Below the pieces are notes generated by a model, which saw nothing but the letters and a program-made list of their open reading frames with translations, was not told the DNA's origin and did no database searches. DNA of 64,000 bases from Diphasiastrum complanatum (taxonomy: Eukaryota > Streptophyta > Lycopodiopsida > Lycopodiales > Lycopodiaceae): NCBI GenBank assembly GCA_029204225.1, contig CM055095.1, positions 23,851,641 to 23,915,640 of the forward strand, written 5' to 3'. Both the position numbers and the translations under genes were made by a program. This document shows, in pieces, positions 45,206 through 58,480 of this stretch. The first letter of the stretch is position 1, and each line of letters starts with the position of its first letter.

Positions 45206-48200
45206 ACTCTCTCTATCAAGGTCATACCTGACAAATCCTTGTTAATATCCAAACTCTTGTTCGACAAAGAGAAACAACAATATGTGGACCTGCTCACCAA
45301 ATATCATGATGTTTTTGCTTGGACTATGGAAGATTTAAAAGAAAGTTAACAAGAAATTTGGTCAACATCGAATTGACTTGAACAAAGGAGCGATACCAAT
45401 ATGCCATCGCCAATATAGGCTCAATCCTAGGTACTCATTGCTGGTCAAAGACAAACTTGACAAATACTTGAAGTCAAGAATTATTTATCCAATAATTAGC
45501 AGTGAATGGGTTGCGCCTATAGTGATTGTTCCAAAAAAAAAGACCGGGAAGATCCAGGTTTGCCAAGACTATCAGAAGCTTAATGCTACGACTAAAGATC
45601 ATCATCATCTACCTTTTACTGATATGATTCTTGATCAAGTTGTCGAAAATGAAAGATATAGCTTCCTCAATGGATTCTCTGATTATAACCAGGTCTTTAT
45701 TGCAGAGGACCAGTCCAAAACAACGTTCAGGATTGATTGAGGTACTTACGCCTATCAGAAGATGTCGTTTGGACTGTGTAACACGCCAGTCACATTTCGG
45801 AAAATGATGACTGTCATTTTTCAAGAATATCTATGTGTATTACTTGAGATCTTTATGGATGACTTCTGTGTTTATAGCTCAGAAGACACTCATCTTTCAA
45901 AATTGTGGAAGACATTGCAGAGTGCAGAGAGACTTCACAGTGTCTTCATCCAAAGAAGTGTTATTTTGGCATGCCAAAAGGAATACTAATCGGACACAGA
46001 ATATCGAAAAGAAAAATTGAAAGCGATAAAGATAAGGTGGAAATTATAAAGAGTTTGAAGGAGCCTACAAATTTGCAAGAACTCAGAGGATTTTTGGGTC
46101 ACGTTGGTTATTATAGAAGGTTCATTCAAGACCACACATCTATTGCTGCACCGCTAATACATTTGTTGAAGAAAGACATTTATTATGAATGGTCTGATGA
46201 ATGTCAACAATCATTTGAGTTACCGAAGCAGAAACTCTTGGATATCCCAATTTTGAGACCTCCTAATTGGGTAAGGACATTTCATGTTTATGTGAATGTT
46301 TTATCATTCGCAATTGGAGTTACCCTAAGTTAGAAAAATGATGAAAAATGAGGCTATCTTGTCTACTATGCAGGGCGTCAGTTAATAAGCCTCTCAAAAA
46401 AGAACTATTCAGCGACGGAACGTGAAGGACTTAAAATGATTTTTTAGTGAAGAAGTTTCGACATTATTTGCTGGGATATTCCTTCATCTTCCATGTCGAC
46501 CATTATGTGCTAAAACACCTGGTTAATAAACCAGATCTTTCAGGCTGAATAGCTAGATCGGTGCTTTTGCTACAAGAATTTGATTACCAAGTGGAGGTAT
46601 GCCAAGGGAAGTACCACACTAATGCAGATTATTTATCTCGCTTAAATACAAGATCCGTTACTAAAAACCTCAGTGATGAATATCCTGATGAAAATATTAT
46701 GTTATTATTTGCTAAAGATTCATTATATGGTGACATAATAGATTACCTTCAAAATCAAAATTATCCAGTTCTTTTTTATCTTGAACAAAAGACGATATTC
46801 CAACATAAGGTTGAACCGTATACGATAAGGAATAATGTACTTTACAAAATGGGACTTGATGAAGAGTTTTGCAGATGTCTTGAATTGATTGATATTTCGA
46901 AGATGCAGGTGGGCACTTTTCAGTAGTGAATATTGTAAAGAAGATCCTAAATGCCAAGTATTGGTGGCCAACGATGTACAAGGATGTTGCAGCATTTGTA
47001 AAAACCTGTGATCCTTGTTAACGAGTTGGAAAACCAACTCCTTCAATGTACTGGCCACTTATGTCGATACTTCCACTTGGACCATTTAAAAAATGGGGCA
47101 TTGACTTCATTGGACCGATAAAGCCTGTCACTCGCTATACTAAAAGAAGTTATATTCTTGTAGCAACTGACTATGCGACTAAGATGATTGAAGCGGAAGC
47201 GATGAAAAAGAATGATGCACAAACTGTTGCAGAGTTTCTCTTTCAAAACATTGTAACCTGTTATGGTTGTCCATTGGAGTTAGTAAGCGATAGAAGTACA
47301 CATTTCTTAAATGATATGATATGCCTGCTTACTAAGCACTGTATGATTAAACACTGGAAAACAACTCCATACAACCGAAAGGCTAACGGTTTGACTGAGC
47401 GAGTCAATGGTATTCTGTGTAAGATCCTAAATAAGATCACCACAGCGCACACATCTGATTGGGACCAGAAATTACCTTCTGTCCTATGGGCGTATAGAAA
47501 TGCCAAAAAGGTGACACAAAACAAACTCCGTTTTATCTGGTCTATGGCATGCACCCGATATTGCTGATAGAGTTTGAAGTAGAAACCAAGACTATCAACA
47601 CTTCTATTGTTGCCGATATATAAGATATATCCAATCAAACATGGCAGAAGGACCAGATCCCAAAACCAGATACACCAGACTGGTTGGCAGATGTTTTGGC
47701 AGATCTTAACCCAAAGGTGAAGTTGATAATTATGTATCTGTGGAATACTAATGCCGTGCAGAGGGGTTATGAACAAAAGATAACTAAAATGCAGGGGATG
47801 AATGAAGATTTGAAAAAAAAAAAGGCTAAGCTCCTGGCTCAGCACAATACCATGGAGTAGAGCAATAAAAAGTTTGAGGTCACTCTCCATAAATCGAATG
47901 ATTATTCCTTATCCCTTCAGTCCGAATTGAACAAGAATAAAGATGAGTTAGCTGCTGAAAAGAAGCAAATTGCTTCATTTGATTCGGAGCATATTGCTCT
48001 AAATAATAAGATAGACTTCTACCAGAAGAAGGTAGAAGATCTGCAGCAGCAGCTGGATGTTGAAAAGTTGGCAAGAATAAGTGTCGACAATACTCTGCAG
48101 TGTTGTTCAGATGGAGGCAGAGCCTCTATTTGGATGGTTCTTTCGTCCGGATAAATGTTGAGCTGCTGAAGAATGTTACACCAAGGAAGGATGTGACTGA

Positions 48201-49700
48201 AAACTTTGTCGTTGGAGCTTATGTGTATAACAGAACCTTTTTAAGAACATGTTTTGTTGATCTAGACAACCATGTTGTTGGCCAATTCCATGAGGCCAAA
48301 AGAAGAAAAATAGAAGACAAATACAACTTGATGAAAGACTATCTCTGAGACTACAAAATGCTCCAAAGTAATGTATACATCTTGTATATATATTGAAGAA
48401 AAGATTTTTATATCTTTCTTGATTGTTTGAGATCCATTATGGAATGTGTTGAAGAAATATCTTTTCTTTGATGTGTTGCTGATTTCACTTGTTCGCGAGG
48501 ACGTTTCACATTTTAGGGGGGGGGGGATATGTAATACCCTATTACATGCATATTTTTTTTGAATTACTATTTTGTGATGCAAAACCCCAATCAACCTACT
48601 CAACTGATGAAGATAATCACCGAATATGAAGAAATATCTAATGGATCCAACAATGACAAGTTATCCAAAGTTATATTGAAGATAAAGAGGCCTCAATAAA
48701 TGTTACTAAAGGAAGGTCTATATCCCGAAGGGCAGATATGAAATGGCATGAACCTTAATATGAAGGCTAGCCTAAGAGAAGAACATTCCAGAAGACTCGT
48801 TTATTGCGCCTCAATCAAAACTTGTAACCTTCGATGACATGGTTTCTTTTGATTGGAGCAAAGGCGCATGACAAGAATGCCACCTAGAAAATTTTACACT
48901 TGTAATTTTCCTATTGGATGTAGTTAGTTAATTAAACTAAATATGAAGTGACATATCGATTACTAAAGAACTGCATACTTTCGCGCTCGTTCCCTATATG
49001 TACACCACTTACACTTCAATACAACCACCAAATTTTTTTTTCCCTTCTCTCTACTTTCATAAGCCTTCTGTTTGTTGAGTATTTCTGTTTTTGACAATTG
49101 GTAAGCCTCATCTTATCGGATGTGCTTATGATTGTAACTCTAGTCAGACACTTCCTTAGCCTTGATACTGTCTTATGCAAGCAACCGTAAATTCATTGCT
49201 AAGATTGTCTTAAAACTCATTGATCATTTGATTGCTTGTGCGATTGAATAATCAATTGCTTGGAACTTAATTGTGATGTTAACATTCGGAATCACTATTA
49301 CATTACACTGACGTATATCCAGACTTGCACAACCTAAAGCTTGCTCTGTGTTTTTGTAAATCAATGCTCTGAAATTTGCATACGGATACTCGTGCAGTTT
49401 AATTTAATAGTCAGTCATTCTTGTGAATGAGCGCTTTCTATTGTTGAAAACAGATTGTCAGACTACATTTGGATTGTATTGAGACATTTGCATGTTACTC
49501 TGCCTTGGTTTATCTGATGTGATAGACCTCGCTTGTGTGACAAACTTTATTAGGTGCACATCCGGATATATCAGTCTGGCCGATAAGTTGGATACACTAA
49601 TCAGTAATATAACACGTACGATATGAGATTACTCGGCATCAATATCTTTCACTTATGTTTGTTTGAAACCACATTTTAATCGGTGATATCGGTCACCGAT
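45206..49700 (+). mobile_element. Element C: Ty3/gypsy fossil with pol and probable 3' LTR
   Basis: The reverse transcriptase region is 45378-46000 (SEWVAPIVIVPKKKTGKIQV; IFMDDF catalytic box), followed by RNase H-like sequence to about 46660. The integrase lies in 46780-47570 (WGIDFIGPIKPVTRYTKRSY, then AYRNAKK). A Lys/Glu/Gln-rich coiled-coil-like tail spans 47740-48090. A G-run polypurine tract at 48515-48526 precedes an LTR start TGTAATACCC at 48530. The LTR end is unclear (about 49700) and the 5' half is missing. Old, with several breaks. Confidence 0.75.
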
Positions 49701-49859
49701 TCTCTTAAATGTCCGTTGACAACCAACTTTTAATCCAAGAACAATAAATGAGATAAAAATATCTAAAATGACAACATTAAACAATCTTTGGAGAATGACA
49801 ATCTTTTATACTACATATCCTTACAATTAAGATAAGTATAACATGACAAAACAAAAAAA

Positions 49860-52266
49860 AGTCTAGATAAAACATCCCGGGACTCAATTTTATTTTTTAT
49901 TATTTTTCACCATCACCTCATTTTCTCTTTCTTATTTTCTTTTAATTTCCTCCCCTGTACATATCCCTCAATTTTGTTTTCCCTTATCCCTCTATACATA
50001 TACCTTCTTTGTTTTGTTGGATGCTTGAGTGAATTGGTTCTTACTCCTTCCTTTCTGATTGCCTTTGACAAAGAGGTCTTTGTCACTTCCACCATGCTCG
50101 AGTTTGTTCATCCGGGAGAGTTTATAGCTTTGTGTAGATTCTTCAAAAATAAGAATTCCTTGAAGAGTTTCTAGATTAGACAACTCCTCTTTAATAGCAA
50201 ACTTACTGAACAAGATTATCATAGTCATCTCTCAAGCCATTCAATATGACTTGAGCTAGCTCATCTTGGTTAATAGTAACACCAACACAGCAAAGCTCTC
50301 TATGTAAATCTTTAACTCTCAGAACATAGTTAGATGCACTCTCTTCACTTCTTTGGAAACTTTGGAAAATCTAATTTCTAAGAGTGAGTATTCTAGAAGT
50401 ATTCTTTGCTTCATAGATGGTCTTTAGTGCATCCCAAGCTTCTTTGGCTGTAGTGCAAGGTCCTATCTCTCTCAAAATTTCATTAGATACATTCATCTTA
50501 ATGAAATGTAGAGCCATTCTAGCTCTTTTCTTGTACTTAAGAATTTCAGCCTGTGCTTGAGACTCCTCCTCATCACCAAGCACAATATCCATAACATCCT
50601 AGAGTATCAAAATAGACTCCATTCTGAACTTTCAAATTGAGTAATTAGAAGTGTTTAGTCTTTCACTGGCTTCTAGAAGATATCCTCCTTGAGATGCCAT
50701 TTTAATGAAGGACTTCTTAGTTATTGGACTAAGATATGTTTGAGCTTGTTCCAATTAGACTTAAAGTTGTTGCTCTCTTTCACTATAGGTATTATCAAGG
50801 GTGTACTACCTTCCTATGTGAAACACTTGCAATTGTATTTGAGATGACTCTCAAATATTCCACAAAACAAGTTATCTAGATCAGACACACAAAGTGGATT
50901 GAGACACTTTCGATAGTTTGAATCCTACTTTTGGAACGTGTGAAATGCTTCAAAAGAAAACACAATTGACTCTCAGAAGGCTCAAAAGGTGTTCATCACT
51001 TCAAACTCAGTCTTGATCTTCAGTTTCTTGTGTAGGATGCTCAAAACAATGGATTCAGAACAAAGCAAGATTGAATCAAATCAAAATGCTGTCACTCGGA
51101 TTTTGGACCTATCCCTATCCTCTTTAAGAGCTTATAACTCTTGCTAGACACATCAGATTGATTTCATATTAGTTTCTATGGAAAGTGTAGATCATAAGCT
51201 TTTCATTAAGCTAAAAGACAGCTATCTTTGGATCTATAAGCAAGGAGAACAAAGGGATTGAAAATCTCTGATTTTCACACGTGCGAAATTCCAGAATTCC
51301 GTACTACCACATTTCAGGTCTGAAAAATCAGTTTCAATCCGATTTTATTCAAATACACTTCAGAGAAAGGTGAGAAAAAGTGCACAACTACTTTTTTGCT
51401 TGATTTAGCTCTCAGTTTTTTGTACAATCAAAGATGTTAGCATGCAAAGCTTAATTTGGCTCTGATACCATGACAAAATTTCTAGAATTCACACATGTGG
51501 GGAATGTCCACAAGTATGATTGATCTTGATTAAGCTTTGTGATTGGCACAGTAACCTGATTCTAGACTGATTAGCAAGATCTAGTTTAGAAGAAATGGCT
51601 TAACCACAATCTAGCATGCTAAGCATCAGAATATGATAGCAATGAATCAAAGAATGAACAAAAGTACAAGATTTCAGTGTATTAGCATTAGCTTCAACAC
51701 GAGTTAGAGAGAAAGCTAGAGAGATAACAAGCAAAATAGTTTAGATCCAAAATGGCATGAGGTAGCTACAAAACTTTGGTTCTTCATCATTGATTGTGAG
51801 GAGAGCTACAAATATTTATGGAGTTTGAGGTAGCATGAGGTAGAACCACATCTATCCATTCCAAAATGACAACTAAAGTGACATCTAGAGTCTATGTGAC
51901 ATTTGTCACTTGCCATGCATGAAATTCTACCAACTTTTTACAAGTGTGCTAGTTCTAACTAACACAAAGTACAAATCATCATGCATGTGTCCATTACACT
52001 TTGTGCATGCCTTGCATGTCACTATGGATCACTTACAATTAATGCATGTGAATTGCCACGAGTTTTTACAAGCATAACTTTGTTAATTCTATGTCTACAA
52101 ACTATATGCAAGTTGTATTCTTCAATCTAGACATTACATAACCATGTAGCTCGAGTTCTATGTAGGCCAAACTTGGCATTTTGCATTTATGAGCTACATA
52201 CTTGCATGGTACAACATTTGTAGCAAGCCAAGAAATCAATATGGATTCGTTTTTTCAATTTTAACA
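49860..52266 (-). mobile_element. Element H: Ty1/copia fossil with gag and 5' LTR
   Basis: The 5' LTR is 51471-52266 (796 bp). The primer-binding site TGGTATCAGAGCC is at 51458-51470 on the minus strand. Gag starts at 50700 (MASQGGYLLEAS) and continues on the minus strand with MALHFIKMNVSNEILREIG and CTTAKEAWDALKTIYEA, the UBN2-type gag core. The rest of the element is absent, and the low-coordinate limit is approximate. Broken. It is the likely autonomous-type relative of element B. Confidence 0.75.
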
Positions 52267-53106
52267 CTTTAGGCTTTTTTGCGGGACTTTTAATATCGCA
52301 GGGCCTAAATGTCAAGTTAGTGAATAAAGTTGGGTTTCCCTCCAATTTAGATGGTTCCCACTCTTTTTTAAATCTGAATAATTAGGGAGACAGAAATGGA
52401 CCAATAGGATTCAGAGGCCAAGGTCCTCCTCTCTACTATGAAAAGGGACCAACTCGAGTTTCCTACACATGTACATATCTTCATGTCAATAAAGCAGATT
52501 GGTTCTCTTGTGAAATGAATTTATTAATGTCCTTACTCTCTATCACTTTTCCTCCATCTCTTATGCTTTTATTGTGTTTGCTAATTGTTGGATCTGAATA
52601 TTATTGGGATTGCATGTTTTTATACTTTTTATGAGAGAGAAAGGGAGAGAGAGAAAGAGTAAGCTATTTTCATTGTGGATCTAGTGTTGATGGATGTAGT
52701 GTTAATGCTTAGGCTTAGTGGATGGTAGAATTAGATGTGAATCTTCCATTCACGCTGAAATCTAAACTATGCTATTGCTCTCATGGGAACGAATCTACGC
52801 GTGACAACTAACTTCATCTCCTCGATGCTAGATTGATTAGATCTTGGGTTGAGGATAGGCAAGGAAAGAAACCCACTACAATTTTGGCGCCGTTGCCGGG
52901 GAGCTATGCCAATTTTTCAGTTTGCAGCATGTTTGTTGGATGGTTAGCTTGCATTAGGCATCTTGTCGTGGCATAAATAGTCTTAAATCTGCATTTAGGA
53001 TTAGTTTGGAAGTGATTTTGCCTGATTTGAGTGGGTTTGCTTGTTTGAAATCTAATGTGATTGTGAAACAGGGAAAGCTATTTAGATCACCAATCTTAAG
53101 ATCCAT

Positions 53107-54120
53107 TTGGATATGAGATATCAGAAAAAACAACAATATAATCAAGATAAAACTAAGCGTACAGATTGGGAGACTGTTAAACAAGCCCTTATCACACGGT
53201 TCAAACCTCAAAAGTTTATGGAAGACCCTTTCCTAACTTTAAGTAAAATTAAAATGGGAAAGCGGAAAATGGTTCGAAATTACATTGAATGGGTAAAACG
53301 CTCAGATCTGATTAACGAAAATGCCATGATTATGTGGTTTTTGTCAGATCTACCTAAAAGGAATAGACATGAGCTGAAACGCCATAATGAGTACACACTT
53401 TTGCAAAATGCTATAGATGATGCAATTCGAGAGGAGGATGAAGATTCAGACGATGAGCCGAATATCAGTATGTTGCATTATACAGTAGGTCAGACCACTA
53501 CGACATCCACCACTATTGCATCGACGAATGTCAACGCTACTGCACAAATGATGCTCAATGAGTTTGAGAAACTCGGGAAGAACCAACAGTAACAGATGGA
53601 AAAGTTGCAGTCACAATTTGATGAGAAGATCAAAGCATTGGAAGATTTCCATGGATAAGCGAACAACGAACCTGAGAACTTTACAAAGACTTTTCCTACT
53701 AGGGAAAATGTTTGGTGTTCTATTTGTACAAGAAATCACACAGTGAATGAGTGTTCTCAATTTAAAAAACGAATGGAAATCAGTATATGCCATTTGTGTA
53801 ATTCACCTAATCATGAGACTGCTTTTTGCAACTTCAATCTTCGGATAATTCAGCAATGGTATGCCCAAATGAGATATCGAGAACCACATTATGGAGAAAA
53901 TCTGATAGCTAGACCTCGAGAATCTGCTCTTGGATACCCATAACAGTTAGCCTTACCTGCCCCACCAAAGCACCCCGCTCCTCCTGCCAATTTGATGGAA
54001 CCAGAACCTTACAGAAGTGTCGAGCAATGGAACTATGGTAATGATCAAGAAGGTGGATCTTCAGACCAATATGCTATTTATGCTGTCGCACAACAACAAG
54101 TATCTAGAAATTGGACCAGA
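53107..54120 (+). pseudogene. Gag region of composite E, first part (fossil)
   Basis: It carries NYIEWVKRSD, the acidic EEDEDSDDEPN patch and knuckle motifs CSICTRNHTVNEC and CHLCNSPNHETAFC, all matching element A. The adjoining gag end lies beyond element G at 57691. Broken. Confidence 0.75.
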
Positions 54121-57100
54121 TGTTGGAAGTATTTCTACTTTCTACGGTGGCTAGGTCTAATGAAGAGTTCGTGCATAGTATAGTGGTAGACCGGTCATCC
54201 ACCTTCTAAGTTCTACAAAGCTTAACAACTGTGAAATAAAAACATAAACGAAAAGGGACCAAGGCTTCCCAACTAGTGCTTGAAATAGAAACTAATTAAG
54301 GTGTGGCTAAGGCAGTACCCAACTAGCCACTACTTGGAAAGTAAATAAACTTGCTAAGGCAGTACCCAACTAGCAAGGATCAATAATGAACTAGGCTTGC
54401 TAAGGCTTCCCAACTAGCAAACCGTAAAACTGATACTAACTCCCAAAGGGAAATGAAATAATAAATTGTGGCTAACTAAATAATTAACAAATAAAGCATG
54501 CCACAATAATCCAATGAAAGGAGGCAAGAGGAGGCCCGAGCACCTTCCCTCAAGCTATGCACCTTCCAATGAGAACACAAAGAAATAGAATGATAATCTC
54601 AAAGAGAGAGCAATTTGGCACAATCTCAGAGTGTTGTTTTACAAGGAAAATGCCTCTCTTCTTATAGCAAAAAGGGCCTTCCATAAGCTTCTACTAGCTT
54701 ACGGGATTATTTTCTAAAACTTGCAATTCTAAGACTTCTAAACTTCTCCATTCTAACTTAGAAAGCCTAAGACTCTAAACTTAGAACTCAAGATAACTTA
54801 GAATTTTTTATTTTCTAAGCTTAAGTTTCTAAGTTTAAGTTCTCTAAGTTAAGTTTTCTAGCTTAGAAGTTTAGAATTTAATTAAGTTTCTACCCATGGA
54901 CTTATAACACACATGCCATGGTAGGAGTTTATTAACAAGTACTCACAGTGGGCTTATAATACACATGCCACGGTGTTTTATTTTACTTTGATTTTACTTT
55001 GTTGCTAACATTATCCCCATCCTTATTTGATTGGCGGTCCCACGCCAATGGTAATAGAAAGAACCCTACTCCTTATCTTGTAGGAGGAGTCAAAGTCAGT
55101 GTCGCTTGTAGACATGGAACTTTTTGTGAAGTGCTGCCCTATAGGAGATGAAGCTTTGAAGAAGGATGAGCGTCTCCAGAGATTTGGCTCTTTGATGGTT
55201 TGTATTTCCAAAAAATTGCTCACACTGATGATTCAATGGATGATGTACAAGAGCTAGGGTTGTTGAACAACGCAAGGTGAGAATGAACAGTAATGAGATG
55301 AAGGTGAGGGTAAGTGACAAGATGTGAGTCGGATATGGGGGGTGGTGGAGGTGGGCGAATAGATTGACGGTTTGTTGCTCATAGTAGTCTCTTGAAAACA
55401 TAATGTTGGCAGAATTGTGATTGTTGCATTGTAACTTAATTGTACTGTTGAGAACTCCATAAAAGACTGCTTGGAATAGAGGCCTGAACGATCGTCCTTT
55501 TTAGTGCCCTTTGAATAGTCAACAAGTGAATAACTTGTCGATTTCTGTAGGCGATTTCGTGGCATGGTCGGTGAATTTTGATACTGAGAAAAAATTTTTT
55601 TTTTTTTTTTTTTTAGAATTCGATAGAAATCGTGCATATTGTGGACGATTTCGTGGTATGTCGGCGAATTCTGATAAGGAGTTTTCACAGACTGAACATG
55701 AATTTTTAATTTTTTTTATTTTTTTTTGTAAAGGACAGAATTCACAGATTATGTATAGAAATTGTTCAAACTGTGGGCGATTTCATGGTATGGTCGGCAA
55801 ATTCTGATACTGAGATTTATTATTTTTTTTTAATTTTAATTTTTTTTTTTTAGAATTTGCCATAAATCATACACATTGTGGACGATTTCATGGTATGGTC
55901 AGCGAATTCTGATAAGGAGTTTTCACAGACAAAATATGAATTTTTAAAATTTTTTGGCTTTTTTGTAAAGGACAGAATTCGCAGAAGATGTATAGAAATC
56001 GTTCAGACTGTGGGCGATTTCATGGTATGGTCGATGAATTCTGATACTGAGATTTATTTATTTATTTTAGAATTTGCTAGAAATCGTGCACATTGTGGAC
56101 GATTTCGTGGTATGGTCAGCGAATTTTGGTAAGGAGTTTTCACAGACAAGATATGAATTTTTAAATTTTTTTGGCTTTTTTGTAAAGGACAGAATTCGCA
56201 GAGAATGTATAGAAATCGTTCAGACTGTGGGTGATTTCGTGGTATGGTCGGCGAATTTTGATACGGAAGTTTTGTTGACAGATAAGAATAATAGTGAAAA
56301 AAGTGAATTTCTGGCTAAACACAGGCTAAATCTCTGAGAAAGAATTCGCGGAGCTGTTGGAGGACTGATCTTGCATAGATCTAACCTCAGTGAAGCCGAC
56401 GAATTTCGATAGAAAGATTTGAGTGGAAAACAAAGGATTTTGATAGTAAAACAGTGGGTTTTCGAAAAATGTAAGTAGGGTCAAAATTTATGGAGGTGAT
56501 AGAATGGAAGATCAATGTCTGTTATGGCTGCAGACAGACCGACGAATTCTGATATGCTTGTTTGGTCGAAAAAAAATATCACTTGAGTCACTTCTTTCAA
56601 AGAAAATGCCCAAGTTGACACTTTTGTTGCTTTGCCCCGGCTTGATAGGTTGCTCCGTAGCTCTTGTAGGACTTGGAGAGAAGTCTTGTGCTGTAGTGTG
56701 AAGGAAAATAGCAAGTAAGCATACACACAAGCACGTTAGTAAAAAAGAAAACAAGTAAGCTATGTAAAAAAAACTTAGAAAGTGGCAACAACGCCAATGT
56801 TGGAAGTATTTCTACTTTCTACGGTGGCTAGGTCTAATGAAGAGTTCGTGCATAGTATAGTGGTAGACCGGTCGTCCACTTCTAAGTTCTACAAAGCTTA
56901 ACAACTGTGAAATAAAAACATAAACGAAAAGGGAGCACCAAGGCTTCCCAACTGGTGCTCGAAATAGAAACTAATTAAGGTGTGGCTAAGGCGGTACCCA
57001 ACTAGCCACTACTTGGAAAGTAAATAAACTTGCTAAGGCAGTACCCAACTAGCAAGGATCAACAATAAACTAGGCTTGCTAAGGCTTCCCAACTAGCAAA

Positions 57101-57690
57101 CCGTAAAACTAATACTACCTCCCAAAGGGAAATGAAATAATAAATTGCGACTAACTAAATAATTAACAAATAAAGCATGCCACAATAATCCAATGAAAGG
57201 AGGCAAGAGGAGGCCCAAGCACCTTCCCTCAAGCTATGCACCTTTCAATGGGAACACAAAAAAATAGAATGATAATCTCAAAGAGAGAGCAATTTGGCAT
57301 AATCTCAGAGTGTTGTTTTACAAGGGAAATGCCTCTCTTCTTATAGCAAGAAGGGCCTTCCATAAGCTTCTACTAACTTATGGGATTATTTTCTAAAACT
57401 TGCAATTCTAAGACTTCTAAACTTCTCCACTTCTAACTTAGAAAGCCTAAGACTCTAAACTTAGAACTCAAGATAACTTAGAATCTTTTATTTTCTAAGC
57501 TTAAGTTTCTAAATTGAAGTTCTCTAAGTTAAGTTTTCTGACTTAGAAGTTTAGAATTTAATTAAGTTTATACCCATGGACTTATAACAGACATGCCATG
57601 GTAGGAGTTTATTAACAAGTACTCACAGTGGGCTTATAATACACATGCCACGATGTTTTATTTTACTTTGATATTACTTTGTTGCTAACA
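54121..57690 (-). mobile_element. Element G: non-autonomous LTR element nested in composite E
   Basis: LTRs are 54121-55010 (890 bp) and 56798-57690 (893 bp), both TGTTGGAAGT...GTTGCTAACA on the + strand. They are flanked by CCAGA on each side (54116-54120 and 57691-57695). They differ at roughly 30 positions by eye, some 3-4%, so the insertion is clearly older than B. On the minus strand the sequence inside the right LTR, TTGGCGTTGTTGCCAC, is a degenerate tRNA-Asp-type primer-binding site, and a purine tract AAGGATGGGGATAA abuts the other LTR. The 1.8-kb interior has no recognisable genes. Confidence 0.9.
55551..56270. repeat. Tandem array in element G, ~230-bp units made of two half-units
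   Basis: The block GCGATTTCGTGG-ATGGTCGG-GAATT-TGATAC recurs at about 55551, 55777, 56013 and 56231. Between these lie related half-units (GTGGACGATTTCGTGG) near 55641, 55880 and 56096. Homopolymer A and T runs between units vary in length. Confidence 0.85.
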
Positions 57691-58480
57691 CCAGAGCACC
57701 ACTTGGATGCTTTTCATGTGGAGAAAATCACAGAGTTGCAGAATGTCTAAATAAAACAAAATTTGTACCATTCTGTTGTGACTGTGGTTATGGGCATTGC
57801 TATAAGGAGTATCCAGCAAAACTGAAGCCACTATCGGCTATAGCTCCTGTAAATTTGATAATAATCAAGCAAAGACCAGTAGCTCAGAATAAACCAAGTG
57901 TACCCGTGATGGTGGTCACCAGAGCACAGAAGCAGAAAGAACCGGAAATAGATCCAGTACCTGCTGATTCTATACCATTAACTAATATACCAATAGCATC
58001 TGGAGTCTATCCAAATCTTCATGTAGAAAAAAGAAAATATCAAGATATGAGACAGTGGATTAAACATCTGCAAGAAGAAGAGAAACTTGAAGCTGCTAGA
58101 GCAATAGCTAAAGTTCGTTCTTCACCATTGCAGTCACCGAAAAATTCACATACAAATTTGAATGTTCAGTTGCATTATCATGAAGAACCTTTCAAGATGA
58201 CTGAACCAGAAGCACCGCAAACAGAACTGCTCATGAATATTTTGTCTAGTAAGATCAATATTTCGTTGGGAGAGTTCCTGAAGTTGGTGCCAAAAGCAAA
58301 AGAAGTATTAGCACAAAAGTTAACTCAAGCTGAACCCGAAGTCCATCAAGAGCCCCTTTTTTGTGCCGGATTTGAAGAATCTAATGAAGTACTCCATGTC
58401 GGACAGCTTGGGAAAGTGAACAAAAAAATATTACCCTGCCGATACAGTATAGACAATTTCCTAATGAAGCAGCCGTGATA
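57691..58480 (+). pseudogene. Gag end and linker of composite E, first copy (fossil)
   Basis: It resumes after element G with the CDCGYGHCYKEY-type knuckle region, the ITIKQRPVAQN-like linker, the charged stretch MRQWIKHLQEEEKLEAARA and the conserved MNILSSKINISLGEFLKLVP. Confidence 0.75.
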
